A stretch of DNA of 64,000 nucleotides from Diadema setosum (taxonomy: Eukaryota; Echinodermata; Echinoidea; Diadematoida; Diadematidae), in assembly GCA_033980235.1 (NCBI GenBank), contig CM067059.1:20695494-20759493 (forward strand), written 5' to 3'. A program made the translations under genes and the position numbers. The notes under the pieces are model-generated. The model searched no databases. It was not told the DNA's origin and saw only the letters and a list, made by a program, of their open reading frames with translations. Every line of letters starts with the position of its first letter. Within the stretch, counting starts at the first letter, position 1. Positions 27,001 to 39,800 of this stretch are shown here, one piece after another.

Positions 27001-30000
27001 GGCCACCTCCCTAAGAGGAAAGCAGGGTGAGTGTCACATCAGTTGATTGCTATTTATATCACAGTGTTTGTGCAATTATGGAGTTCATTTTAGTTATTGA
27101 AAGGATTCATCTTTCATCGGCGGGATTTCCCCTACCTGAGGCACTCTATTAATTTTATTTGTTGTATTAATGGGATTCAGCGCTCATCATTGCTTACTTT
27201 TTGTTTCTTTCTTTTTTTATAGTGTCTCCTTAAATACACCTGCTGTGTAATGGTGTGATTTACACACACTGTGATAAAAGAGCATGAAATCTGAAGGGAT
27301 TATCATTTGTTAGTTTTTTGAAGTATTTGATATCATTCTTGTTGGATATGGGTTCAAATTCATTAGATGTTGGATGGACAGAAAAGTTCCAAAGAAAAAT
27401 GTAAAAGCAGTAATTTGCTATAGTGGGAAAAGTAAACCCATGTTAGGAATGTCTTCAGCACTATTGTTATGCCATTTATTGTTGCAGATGGCAAGTTACA
27501 GTATGCATTTGTCTTTCCTCAGTAACACTGGTTAGATAGATTAGCCAAACATGGAACATTTATTTCTCTATCATTTTCACCAAATCTGTGGTAAGTTATT
27601 TATGAGAAGCAGGAGGGTGACGGCTTTATTTTGTAATATTGTCCATTCACATTCTCTTTTATGTAGGGAATCCTCGCTGAGATTTCACCGCCGCCTGGCG
27701 TCGAGACAGATGTGCATCAAACGTATGAATGAGATCCAGAAGAACATTGAGGGATGGGAGGGGCGGGACATCAGCCAATTGTGCAGTGAGTTCATCATGG
27801 GTGGTACTGTGGGCAAGGTTCACACAGGCAAGAACAAGAAGGTAGGTGATGATCACCCAACAGCTTTCTCTATGTTTTTTTTTTTTTGGGGGGGGTGGTA
27901 TAGCAATGCTTGGCAGAGATGCCAATTGTTACTTTTTTGCAGTATTTTGTTTTGTTTTTTGCTTAAAATACTGCAGGTTTCATGGAAAATACAGATTTTC
28001 CCAAATTGTGTTACTGCACATGTCTATTGCAGGAAAGGTGAAACTGCTGTTTTGTGTTTGGGCTTTTTTTTCCCCTCCAAAAGTATGCCTTGAAGAAGAT
28101 ATGAAGATGGAGGTGAATGCCAAATCAGAATGATTCAATTCTTGCATTGCCTGATAAAAAAGAAAAAGAATGAAAAAAAAAAAAAGAATGCGATACTTGT
28201 GGTTGTTGTAGATAAATATTGGTGAAGACAGTTAGCACATGTGGTGATGATCTTCATAATTCAGTGCTTCAGCAGCTTTACAGTATTCCTGTGGAAAATG
28301 GTTTCGGCGATCTTAGTCGGGTGTCTCTCTGTTTTCTCATTTCCTGAAACAAGAACTTCATCTGTGTTCATTGCATGAATGATTTGTGAATCCACACCTT
28401 TGTATCTTCCCTATCCCAGGCTATTTTGATTCATGCATAGGTTTACCAGTAATGAGGATTGTGTATTGTCATTGAAAGACAGTCACAAAATTAATTGTGT
28501 AGACCTTGTACAGAGCTTACTCTCCTCTTTTCAAAATGATGAGGAACTCTTCAAGCAGCTGTAGGTCATTCACTTCACAGATTTTATACTCTGCAACTTA
28601 CGGTGTATTGTGATTGCAGGAAAGCATACTTTATATCAAATTTCATAACATGTTACCAATTGCCCTACATCGACGTAAATGAGCACTGAATTGATCAGTG
28701 TTTTAGTAGTAGCCATGATAAAAAAATCATGGGTGTACATACTCCAGTAGGATTCGAACCTATGACCTCCTTCTCACCAGACAGGCGTCGTCTCCACTAG
28801 ACCACCGAGCTTTCGCCCGACAGCAAGTGTTGCTTCTAGTCCTTATAGCATGCAGCGGTTACTGCTTAGATATTCAAATTCACAAATTCATGACATTCTT
28901 CTGTCGAGATGTTTTCATTGAAACTGATTGACAAAAACATCTTAACGGAAGAATTTCATGAATTTGGATGTTACCAATGTCGCTTTTCTTTTATTATTTC
29001 ACATAGCAAAACACAGAGAGACACATATTCCTATTCGATAGCATGATTGTCTGCTGCAAGCTGAACACGAGAAGATCCGTCTCCAGCTCGTCTCCGGAGT
29101 ACCGCTTCAAGGAGAGGTACAACCTGAGGAAGGTCAACGTGGTTGACAGACAGGATGCAGAGGGTAAGATCTTGGGTCTTTTTCACCAAGAACTTTGTGG
29201 ATCTTATGCCTACGAGCATTAAGATGTTATATACCTAGACCAAAATTGTTGCCCATTGCATGGAATTGTCAGGAATATATTATACCAGTGCAGTCAGAAA
29301 AGGAGACTACTTTGGAAAGAGATGGATGAGAGATACTGTATAAGCTGTTATCATCATGATTGTTATCACGAATATCGTGAATCTCTGTTGGACCGTGATT
29401 TTAACAATACAGGAAAATGTCGCTGTGCGCGAGGGTTATAGTGCACTTACGATAGTATCATTGTCAATTTGCGAAAACAAACATCTCGCGAACATGTCTT
29501 TGATCTCCTCATTCTCCTCACATATCTGTACGAAAAATAACAGCGTATACAGTAGAGCAATGATGTAATGTTCCAGTCATCTGATTTTGATTAATATGAG
29601 CCTGTCTCTATGACATTCCAGATTATTCATATTTTTGTTTTGCATTTTATCTCCTGCAGATGTCAAGCACGCGTACGAAATAGTGGTCAAGGACCCCCCA
29701 CAGACCATAATTTTCTTTGCCAAAAATGCAGAAGACAAGACGAATTGGATGGAGGCACTGACCACACTCCTACATAGAAGGTAGTCATCCACTCGGTCTA
29801 ACATTTACAGCAATAACACTATTATACTGTAGCAGCGGTGATGCATATGTCAGATGTAGATATGAATGTGATGATAGAGAATAAAAAAGGCGATAGTCTA
29901 TTTCTATCTGAAATATTGGCTCACCTAATAATCACACTGATTGGCAAGAGCACATGTCTTCAGGACAAAGATACGGTTGCCAAAGTAATACTTGGCACCT

Positions 30001-33000
30001 TTAGGTGTTCTCATAGTGTTTTTGGAGCATTACAGATCACTTCGTGAAAGTAATAAGTTTGATTGTTGATGAAGTCACAAAAACAAAAGGAGGACATAAT
30101 GCCACTGAGACACATATCAGCCTGAGACACTGCAGGGTTGCTTGACATTAGCTTGCCTCTGTCTAGAATCCTTGTAATAAATCTTCAGTGTCCTTGTGAC
30201 AAACCTGTAGAGTCCACGTGACGAACCCTATGAGTTCCTGTGACATACTTCAATTAAGAATCTCAGAGGTAAACCTTTACAAAGGTGTGACCAGTGATTT
30301 GACCATCGTTTTCCATACTTTGATGTCATTCCATCCTCAGCACGTTAGAGCGTATGCTGGACAGCATCCTACAGAAGGAGGAGGAGAACCAACCTCTCCG
30401 ATTGCCTTCAGCTGAGGACTACTGGTAAGCTGGTGTGGTGTTCAGATTGCCACTTTCTTCTCTCTGAACTATGAAAGTCTGAAACCGCTGAACATATCAA
30501 ACTGCCCTGGAGAGTAGAAGCTGGGGGCTTCAGTTTGTTGATTTAAGCTCATGTTACCCACACAGCCCTGTTTTGTTTTCTTTCTTCAACAAAATCAAAT
30601 TTCACTGTTTGCCTTCTTTATGTAAAAATGAAACATGTCGTGCATTTCATTAGAGCTGTCCAACTGAATTCCGCTCATAAGTTTTTGTCTGTGTGATGTT
30701 TGCTACTTCGCGCAGCTTTGTAGAAGAGGACTCACCCGACAACATAGTGTTTGAGGAAGGGCAGAAGTCGATTGGCAATGTACCGCTGATCAAAGGGGGC
30801 ACACTGCTGAAACTGATTGAGCGGCTGACCTACCACAAGTACGCTGACCCCTCCTTTGTCCGCACCTTCCTCACCACCTACCGGTCCTTCTGCAAGCCTC
30901 AGGACCTCCTCTCTCTGCTCATCAAGAGATATCCTTTTTAAACTGCGCTTGCGCGGTCTTGTGTGTGATGGGCTCCGACAAGAAAGAATTCATCTGGAAC
31001 CTGTAAGCATCGTAAGAGTTTGTGGGCACAGTCATCTGGACTTAGTATCTTAGGCTTTAATTTTCCAGGCACAAAACCCATGATGATAGCTAGAGATCTT
31101 CAGTAGTCCCCATCCGATGCATGATAGGCTGTTTATATATTTTATGGCTTATGTAGAGGGTGTTATTTCCTTGATGATGTGCTCAGACTTGTTGTTGACA
31201 GATAGAGTGCACTGGAATGCCGATAACATTATTACACACATTTCTTGTCCCCGCCGAACGAGTTCGAGCAGGGGACTATGAAACGGGCTCCGTATGTGTG
31301 TGTGTCCGTGTGTCCGTCCGTCCGTGTGTGCGTCCGTGTGTGATCAAAATGTTCAAAATGCTACTCCTTCGCCATTTCTAACCCGATTTTGATTCTGTTT
31401 GCTTTATATGATAGCACTACATGGGAGCTTTGAAACTCCTATACAGAATTTCAGTTGTGACCTTTGACCTTGACCTTTGACCTATATTGTACATTTTGCT
31501 TCAAAATGCTACTCCTTCGCCATTTCTAACCCGATTTTGATTCCGTTTGCTTTATATGATGGCACTAGGTGAGGGCTTCAAAACTTCTACACAGAATTTT
31601 GACCTTTGACTTCTTTGACCTTTGACCTTGATTTTTGACCTATATTGTACATTGCCTACAAAATGCTACTCCTTCACCATTTGTAACCCGATTACAATTC
31701 CGTTTGCTTTAAGTGATGGCACTAGGTGAGGGCTTCATAACTTCTACACAGAATTTTGACCTTTGACTTCTTTGACCTTTGACCTTGATTTTTGACCTGT
31801 ATTGTACATTTTGCTACCAAATGCTACTCCTTCGCCATTTCTAACCCGATTTCGATTTCGTTTGCTTTATGTGATGGCACTAGGTGAGGGCTTCAAAACT
31901 TCTACATAGAATTTTGACCTTTGACTTCTTTGACCTTTGACCTTCATCTTTTTACCTATATTGTACATTTTGCTACTAAATGCTACTTCCGGCGGGGACA
32001 TATATTACGCACCGCGTAATTTTTTCTTTTCCTTGTTTCTTTTGGAAAAAGCCTTTAATGAATGAAGTTTCAATGCTTTATATGCTAACAGGAAATCATC
32101 ACAAGCCATGCATTATTGTATGCATTGTTCTATCAACAAGCGTAACAAACTGAGGTGTTGCATTCAATGAGCTATGCTGCTTTCAATTAACAGGAATGAC
32201 CCAGTTTGAAAGGTTGTTAGGTATGCTGTCAGTAGCAAGTAATGCTATTAACCCAATGAGGACGGACTGATTTTGCTACAACATGCACTTCCCATCGACA
32301 CCTGCCTGAGTATACTCGGGACTTGTCCTCAATGTGTCAAGTGGCACATCTGTGGCACACAATATTGTTGTCCCCGCCGAACGAGTTCGAGCAGGGGACT
32401 ATGAAACGGGCTCCGTACGTGTGTGTCCGTCTGTCCGTCTGTCTGTCCGTCTGTCTGTGCGTCCGTGTGTGATCAAAATGTTCAAAATGCTACTCCTTCG
32501 CCATTTCTAACCCGATTTTGATTCTGTTTGCTTTATATGATAGCACTACATGGGAGCTTTGAAACTTCTATACAGAATTTCAGTTGTGACCTTTGACCTT
32601 GACCTTTGACCTATATTGTACATTTTGCTTCAAAATGCTACTCCTTCGCCATTTCTAACCCGATTTTGATTCCGTTTGCTTTATATGATGGCACTAGGTG
32701 AGGGCTTCAAAACTTCTACACAGAATTTTGACCTTTGACTTCTTTGACCTTTGACCTTGATTTTTGACCTATATTGTACATTGCCTACAAAATGCTACTC
32801 CTTCGCCATTTCTAACCCGATTTCGATTCCGTTTGCTTTATGTGATGGCACTAGTTGAGGGCTTCAAAACTTCAACACAGAATTTTGACCTTTGACTTCT
32901 TTGACCTTTGACCTTGATTTTTTACCTGTATTGTACATTTTGCTACCAAATGCTACTCCTTCGCCATTTCTAACCCGATTTCGATTTCGTTTGCTCTATG

Positions 33001-33773
33001 TGATGGCACTAGGTGAGGGCTTCAAAACTTCTACACAGAATTTTGACCTTTGACTTCTTTGACCTTTGACCTTGATCTTTTTACCTAAATTGTACATTTT
33101 GCTACTAAATGCTACTTCCGGCGGGGACATATATTACGCACCGCGTAATTTCTACTTTTCCTTGTTTCCTGTAGTGTTTCATCATTTGTAGATATTATCA
33201 CTCTACATTTTCTGTAAAAATGATGCCTTCCTCCCCTTGGTTAGTTGTGAAGAAAAGCATGAAATGTTTTCAAGCACCTAGTCTTGTCAATATGGACTTT
33301 CTGCTATGAAACTATTTACATTACAATACTGTATAAGCTGTTATTTTCACGAGGGTATAATTTTCGTGAATTTTGCGAATCACAGTTGGACCTCAAATTT
33401 AACAACACGCGAAAATGTCACCATGCACTAAGGTAGTTTTGCGCTTATGAAGGCCTCTGTGTCAATTCGCGAAAACAACATCTCGCGAAAATGTTTGTGA
33501 CCTTCTCACACGCGAAAATATCTGTACGCGAATATAACAGTGTATACAGTAAGCAATCCGTCTTTGCTACTTTGAAGCATGTCTTTGAAAGAGACTAAAT
33601 TCCTTGACGGACCCCCTGTCTACGTTCGAGATCCCAGACCCTCCGCCCACAGAAGAGGACCAAGCTGCCCTTGACAGAGGTGTCAGCGTAGTGCGAGAGG
33701 ACTTGAAGAGATTCAGGAAGGAGTATGCACAGCCCATTCAACTCAGGTGGGACTCCCGTTACCTTTGCCCGAC

Positions 33774-33805
<32 letters not shown>

Positions 33806-36800
33806 GATGGGGGGAATGTTTCCCCCTTTATATCCACGGCAATATCGCCGCATACCCCACTACCAGGGAGATCGGTCAACAGTCCATTTGAAACTCAACA
33901 TCACCACTTGTGTATGATAGTTCTGCAGCATCATTCATTTCACATATTTCTCATCATTTCGTTTCAAACTGCTTTGTTTTGTTTTGTGTCCACTGACACC
34001 TGTCCAGATGTGAATCAGGTCAGGTTGATAGCAATAAAGTTGGTTGAAGTGATATAATGAAATGGTCAATCATGTAAGGCTGATAGCATCATACATATGA
34101 CTTATGTAACAAGAAAAGAAGTAATTAAGACAAATTATTTGTAAATTATGCATATTCTTTGTTGTCATTGTTGACATTTTGCTTGTTTGTTTTGTTTGTT
34201 TGTTTTTGCTGTACAGGTATATGATCATAGTAAAGCTTGACCACAATGTACCAAATTAATCAGCATTATCAGTTAAAGTTAAGTGTTATGCAGCATGCAC
34301 CATAGCCCTTTATTTTACTAAACCATTTGCTCCAATTCCACCATTCCACTGCCCGTGTCTGCAGGGTACTGAATGTGTTCCGGCACTGGGTGGACCAGCA
34401 CTTCTATGACTTCGACCGCGACGAGCAGCTCCTGATGCGGCTGGAGAAGTTCATCGAAGAGTCGGTGCGGGGGAAAGGGATGAGGAAGTGGGTGGAGTCC
34501 ATCAAGAAGATCATCACAAGAAGGGTAAGCTGTTAGTGGATCATCACTCTCTTTGATAAGGTTGGACAACCTTGGTCAGGTTGGAGAACAGAAAACAAGC
34601 ATATATTTTACAAGGTACACAAAAATCTGATTCTCAGTAGAGTATTTATGTCGTCAAACTGATACTATGTGACAATTTTTCTTGTTACTAGAATATTCTC
34701 TGTTACTGGTGTTGCAAAGTAGCATTTTTCACCTAAGCCAAGAAAGATGACAAACAAAAGTTGTGATTTTTTTCTGTGCTCGTTTGAGCTTGCTGGTTTC
34801 ACTACGTTGTTGTACCTCCCCCCACCCCCCCCCCCCCCAGGTGACCTCACAAAGTAGTATATTCTCTAAACCCCATGCTGTTACCACTGATTAAACATAT
34901 GGTAGTACATATATGATCTGTGTTCTCTTTGTTTGCCATCTCCAGTGGGAATCTGAGGAGCAGAGACACATTCTAACCTTCGAGAGGGACCCACCGCCCG
35001 TGGAACACCACATAGCCAAGACCCCCGATGAGTTTGACCTCATGACAGTGAGCAAGGGATGTGTGCATGTTTGGTGAACGTCGGGGGGATCACTGGCATG
35101 AAGTGTGTGTGTGAGATGAGAGCAAGAACAATTTGATTATTATATAGATGTATTCAAATGTATGAATAGTGGCTAATTGATTAACCCTTTGAAGACTAGT
35201 CCCCAAGTATACTCGGGCAGGTGTCTATGGGAAATGCATGTTGTAGAAAATCAGCCCGTCCTCAACAGGTTACGGAGTAAAGGCCATGCCTGAAAGGGTT
35301 AGAGTAAAACCAAAAAGGAACACACAAGAGAGCAAAGAAAGGAAATTGTTAATGAATGCTCAGTAATGGCTGAAAGCTGTGCTTGTCATAAGGCAAAGTT
35401 ACAATGGCCATTCACTGTAACCGAGGATATGTCTGTTATTGGATATGTTGTTATTGGAATAAGTCATAATGACCATTGTATTTCCTGGATGGTCATATTT
35501 TATCTCTCTGTCCAGCTCCATCCCATTGAGATAGCCAGACAGCTGACCCTGCTGGAGTCTGATCTGTACAGGGCGGTCAAACCCTCCGAACTCGTGGGCA
35601 GTGTGTGGACGAAGAAGGACAAGAACATCACTTCGCCAAATCTCCTGAAGATGATTCATCATTCCAACATGGTGATTATCATCTCCTGCCACATAAAATG
35701 ATCTGTCTCACTGTCTCCAGAGAACCTAATTGCCATATGTGTAATGAGTCTAATTTTTCTCGCATCGGGACTTCCTGACAATTACCCGACTAGTCTAATA
35801 TGCGATCTTAGAGGACAGTAATGAATGGAGGAATGTACGCATGCTTGTAGCATTTATGTCAGGTTCAGAGTTGATATTTTTTATTCCATGGCATTTGCTC
35901 CTGCGACAATTGCTCCCATGAAATATCTGCACGGTAAGCCAAACATATATCTTACCCAAAAACCCTAACCCTAACCCTAACCCTAACCCTAACCTTAATC
36001 CTAACCTTAATCCTAACCTTAATCCTAATCCTTACATCAAACTAAACCTAAAACCCTATCACAACCCTAACCCTAGTCCTTGGAGAAAATGAGACCGGAG
36101 CTATTGTCGCAGGAGCAGATGTTGTATCACTGATATTTTCACATGTTGTTAAAGTCTTGAATAGCACCCGACAAAAAAAACACAAAAACTCCAGATATGG
36201 CAAAATTATACAGTATACCCTTTCAGGATTCTCTGATTGCCTTTATGGTGCCACATTTTTGTCCTCTATCATCTCAAAGATTATTGTAGTCATTGCAAAC
36301 ATCTAATGTGAGTGAACATCTGCAGAAGTTAATTTTGATGTCTCACTTGGGTTTTCGCTGCTTCCCCTGTCTTGTCTGATACCACAGTTCATCTTATGGC
36401 TTGAGAAGTGCATAGTGGAGACGTCGAATCTGGAGGAGAGGATAGCAGTGGTCTCAAGGATCATAGAAATCATGATGGTAAGGCAGAGATATGATCTGTT
36501 ACTTTTTGCAGTATTGTATTTTTTTGCCAGAAATACTTCAGGTTTCATGGAAAGTACTCTTTCTCCCTAATTGTATTACTACTCATGTCTAAAGCAGGAA
36601 AGGTAAAAATACTGCTTTTCCACCAAAAATATGTTTTTCAGCCCTCGGACTACTGCAATGATCCTTACAGGGTTGTTATCATTGGTAAGGATTTTTTGCT
36701 TTGCCCCAAAGAGATAACCAGTGTGTCTCAAGAAAATGAGACGTCTGTGGGCACCATGATCTGTTAACAACTTAAAGACCTAATAAAATGGTTTTGGCAT

Positions 36801-39800
36801 TTTTTTCTCAATGATGTAATAATATTAAATGTTAAATTCTAAGTAATTCTATGGTTGTGCGGGGTTTTTTACTGTTCTGAATTTTGTTCTATATTTGTTA
36901 ACATAATGGATACAATTTCCTCGGTTTTGGAAAACTTGCTATACTTTCACCGCATGCGGCGCCCTATCACTTTTAAATTGTGATGACGTCTACGAACGGA
37001 GTCGTTCACGACCAGTCTAGCCGTAGCCAGCGAGCTGGCAAGGCTATGCTAGCGCAGCGCAGCGACAGCCGGGGCGCGGCCGGCGGCACTGTACTGGCTA
37101 GCGCTGGCGGGGGGGCGAGCTAGCGAGCGCATAGCAGGTGCTGCGCTGCACTATTGTCATTGGCTAAGCCTTTAGACAAAAGAATATTTAATGAACTGTA
37201 TCGGATTTAATACTGCCAATAATACAGATTACAACTGTGGTACGCTTGGATATCTATTATTTTCGGCGAACTCGTGAAATAGGCCCCACCACTGCGTGTC
37301 TGTACTAACTACGGCGACTCGCCTGATTCAGCCCCACCGTGTGGCGTTCATCTCGGTAGGTAAGCACGGCTGTGGGGCTGCCTTCCACAGTGAATACTCG
37401 TGAATGCGGCGAAATGACTTTATATTATGGCCCTCGGCTCGACTAATTTAACGGCCAATTTAACCATAAATACAACCCTACCTAACCCTAAACCCTAGGA
37501 GGACCTACCCTTGCTTGCTATAAACGCACGGGTACGGTGCACGCGTGACTGCGGTGGGGCCTATTTCACGATAGCCTCACCACCACTACGTGTCTGTATA
37601 CTACGGCGACTCGCCTGCTTTATAGGCCTAGACCTACTCGTGAATCCAGCCCCACCGTGGCATTCATCGGTAGATAAGCACGGCGTTTGGGCTTCCTTCC
37701 ACAGTATGATTTTTAGCATAAAACAAAAACTACTCGACCAAAATTGACGATCATTCTTGGTAACGTTTTTCTTAGAAAATGACGCATCTAAATTACTGAT
37801 CAAATTGCAGAAACTGACTATGGGAAACTGGTTAGGCCTTTTTTTTTTCTTTTTTTTTTTTATAGCCACGACCCACCCTGTAACAACATATCCCCCTAAC
37901 CGTTAGGCATTAGAGTGTAGCCTCTGTACTACTACCAAAGATTCTGCAATTACTACTTACTAGTCTACTAGACCTAGTGCCGAAGTGGTAATGGTACACT
38001 ACTAGTAGTAGTACTAATAGACTACTACTACTAGTTGACTATTATAACTACTAGTAGACTGCTACTAGATCTACTACTAGACTAGACTACTACTGGTAGT
38101 TTAACTTGTAAGCGCCGGCCGACGGGCCAGGCCACGGCCGGGACGCTCCCGCTTGCTTGCTGCGGCCGGAGTAGCCGCTCACTTTGTGAGCGAGCTGGGC
38201 CTGTTCTTCTAATCTACTTACTAGACAGTTACAACTTACAATGTCAGTCATGTAGAATACAGTGTATCCTTTCTAACGTTAAACTATATGGGGGCATACC
38301 AGACATACCACTCTGTATTTCCCAGGCGATCGTTTCCGTGAGGTCTATTCTCGGGCTTGGTGCCATGTTCATACGCTCTTGCACTGGCAGCGGGGGAGAT
38401 GCAGCTGGTTCATATCGGTAAGGTGCAGCCCTACGATAACGTTCTGGTTCATCGGCTGCCTCTCCCTCCCCATCTTCCCCTTCAACTTCATGTGCCTCCT
38501 CTTCCTCTCCGCTATCGTCAGAGCTGCAGTCTTCTTCATCATCATCAATGTCGAAGTTTACCCATATAGGGGAAGACATTATGCTCGAGGTACCAGGTAT
38601 CTGTGCAAGCTAACTTAGTGATAATGTACGTGGTAATGCGTACATGTCGACAGTCAGTGTGTCGACCGGGAGCGCACATCCCGCGGGCCCGGGCCTGGCC
38701 GGGCTAGCTATTGTGTACGCGCGTGTACCAAGCTAGTAATCTGAGTGCTTGTGCTGAGCGGCGTCTGCTAACTGAGCACAACTCCGTGCTTATACGTCAT
38801 CAATCGGTTCAGGGGTGTTGGTCACGTGACTATCTTTTTCGCAAAAGCTGCAACGGGGTCCTCCAAAAATGTGATATTTGGGGGAGTTTCTAGAAGCGAT
38901 AAAAACCGGAATGACACTGACAACATATTTACATTGATAATCATGACATGTATTTTACATTTCTTTTGCATATTAAAAAATTTTGCAAGCATTTTATTAG
39001 GTCTTTAACCCTAATCAGGCTGGGGGGGGGGGGGGGGGGGGGAATCCGCCCCCCCTCAACGTTTCGCGCAATATCTTCGCAACGCGATAAGCTCCCGCCG
39101 CGATGTTTCATGACTTTTTTCTTTCAAGTATCGCGCAACTTTTGAGACCCAAATTGTTGCGCCCGCGCGTACCGTTTTGACGCGGCGCCCGTTCGAAAAA
39201 AATTTGTCAACCCCAAAATTGCTCCAAAACGTGATTTTGTGTACAAATCCAATGCAAATTGTGTTTTTTCAATTAATTCACATAAAAATTCATATCTTCA
39301 CTTAGAATGGCCAAAATTAATTTATTTTAGCATAATAGTGCTTCGAAAAATGTCTGTGACAAATTTTGCCCAAAAAACAAACAAAAACAAAAGGTCAAAA
39401 AACAAAGAAATACATAAGAAATTCAAAAAACAATAAAATACATAAGAAATTAATTTAGATACAGATTTTTTTTTATCCTATGTCTCAGAAGAATGATACA
39501 AGAAACATTTTAAAAAAGAAATTAGCTTAATTGGAGCATTAATAAGTGATTTAGAGCCCAAAACTGATTTTATGCATAAATTACAATAATTAATTAATAT
39601 AAAATATAAGAAAAATTTTTCGGACAAATCAACCACACATTTTGATAGAATACGTCGCGGGCGTCGCGTGTGCCGATTTTCGGCGCAATCGCGCGTTCCA
39701 CAGGCGAGATCTGAAGGGGGGGCGGAATCCGCCCCCCCCCCCCCCCAGATATAGCATAGCCAAAAAAGCCCAGCCTGATTAGGGTTAACCTCTTTATTGG

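Larger units (their letters stand above)
30929..33623 (+). other. SOS1: U12-type AT-AC intron of SOS (intron 15)
   Basis: The 5' splice site ATATCCTTT (30929-30937) is the exact minor-class consensus. The branch site TTCCTTGAC (33600-33608) is one base from TTCCTTAAC, and its adenosine (33607) is 16 bases before the terminal AC at 33622-33623. Using this pair restores AG|G for arginine and the frame R-F-E-I-P. There is no GT-AG alternative that does so. The intron holds two pearl-like copies, MITE family B copy 2 and a short MITE at 32249-32341. Confidence 0.95.
36950..38720. other. CpG-rich island-like segment inside intron 20
   Basis: The stretch is far richer in G+C and CpG than the surrounding AT-rich intron, especially 37010-37150, 38110-38170 and 38640-38710. 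It includes two diverged direct copies of a ~135-bp block (about 37265-37400 and 37560-37700) and CCCTAA-like words near 37475-37500. It could be an intronic promoter or a GC-rich transposon. Both are inference. Confidence 0.5.

Noticed and set aside
27551..28093. 180-codon + strand frame
   Set aside because: Only its 27667-27841 part is an exon of SOS; the rest is intron read-through.
28743..28816. Functional tRNA gene on the - strand
   Set aside because: A and B boxes fit but the acceptor stem does not pair; better as a SINE head.
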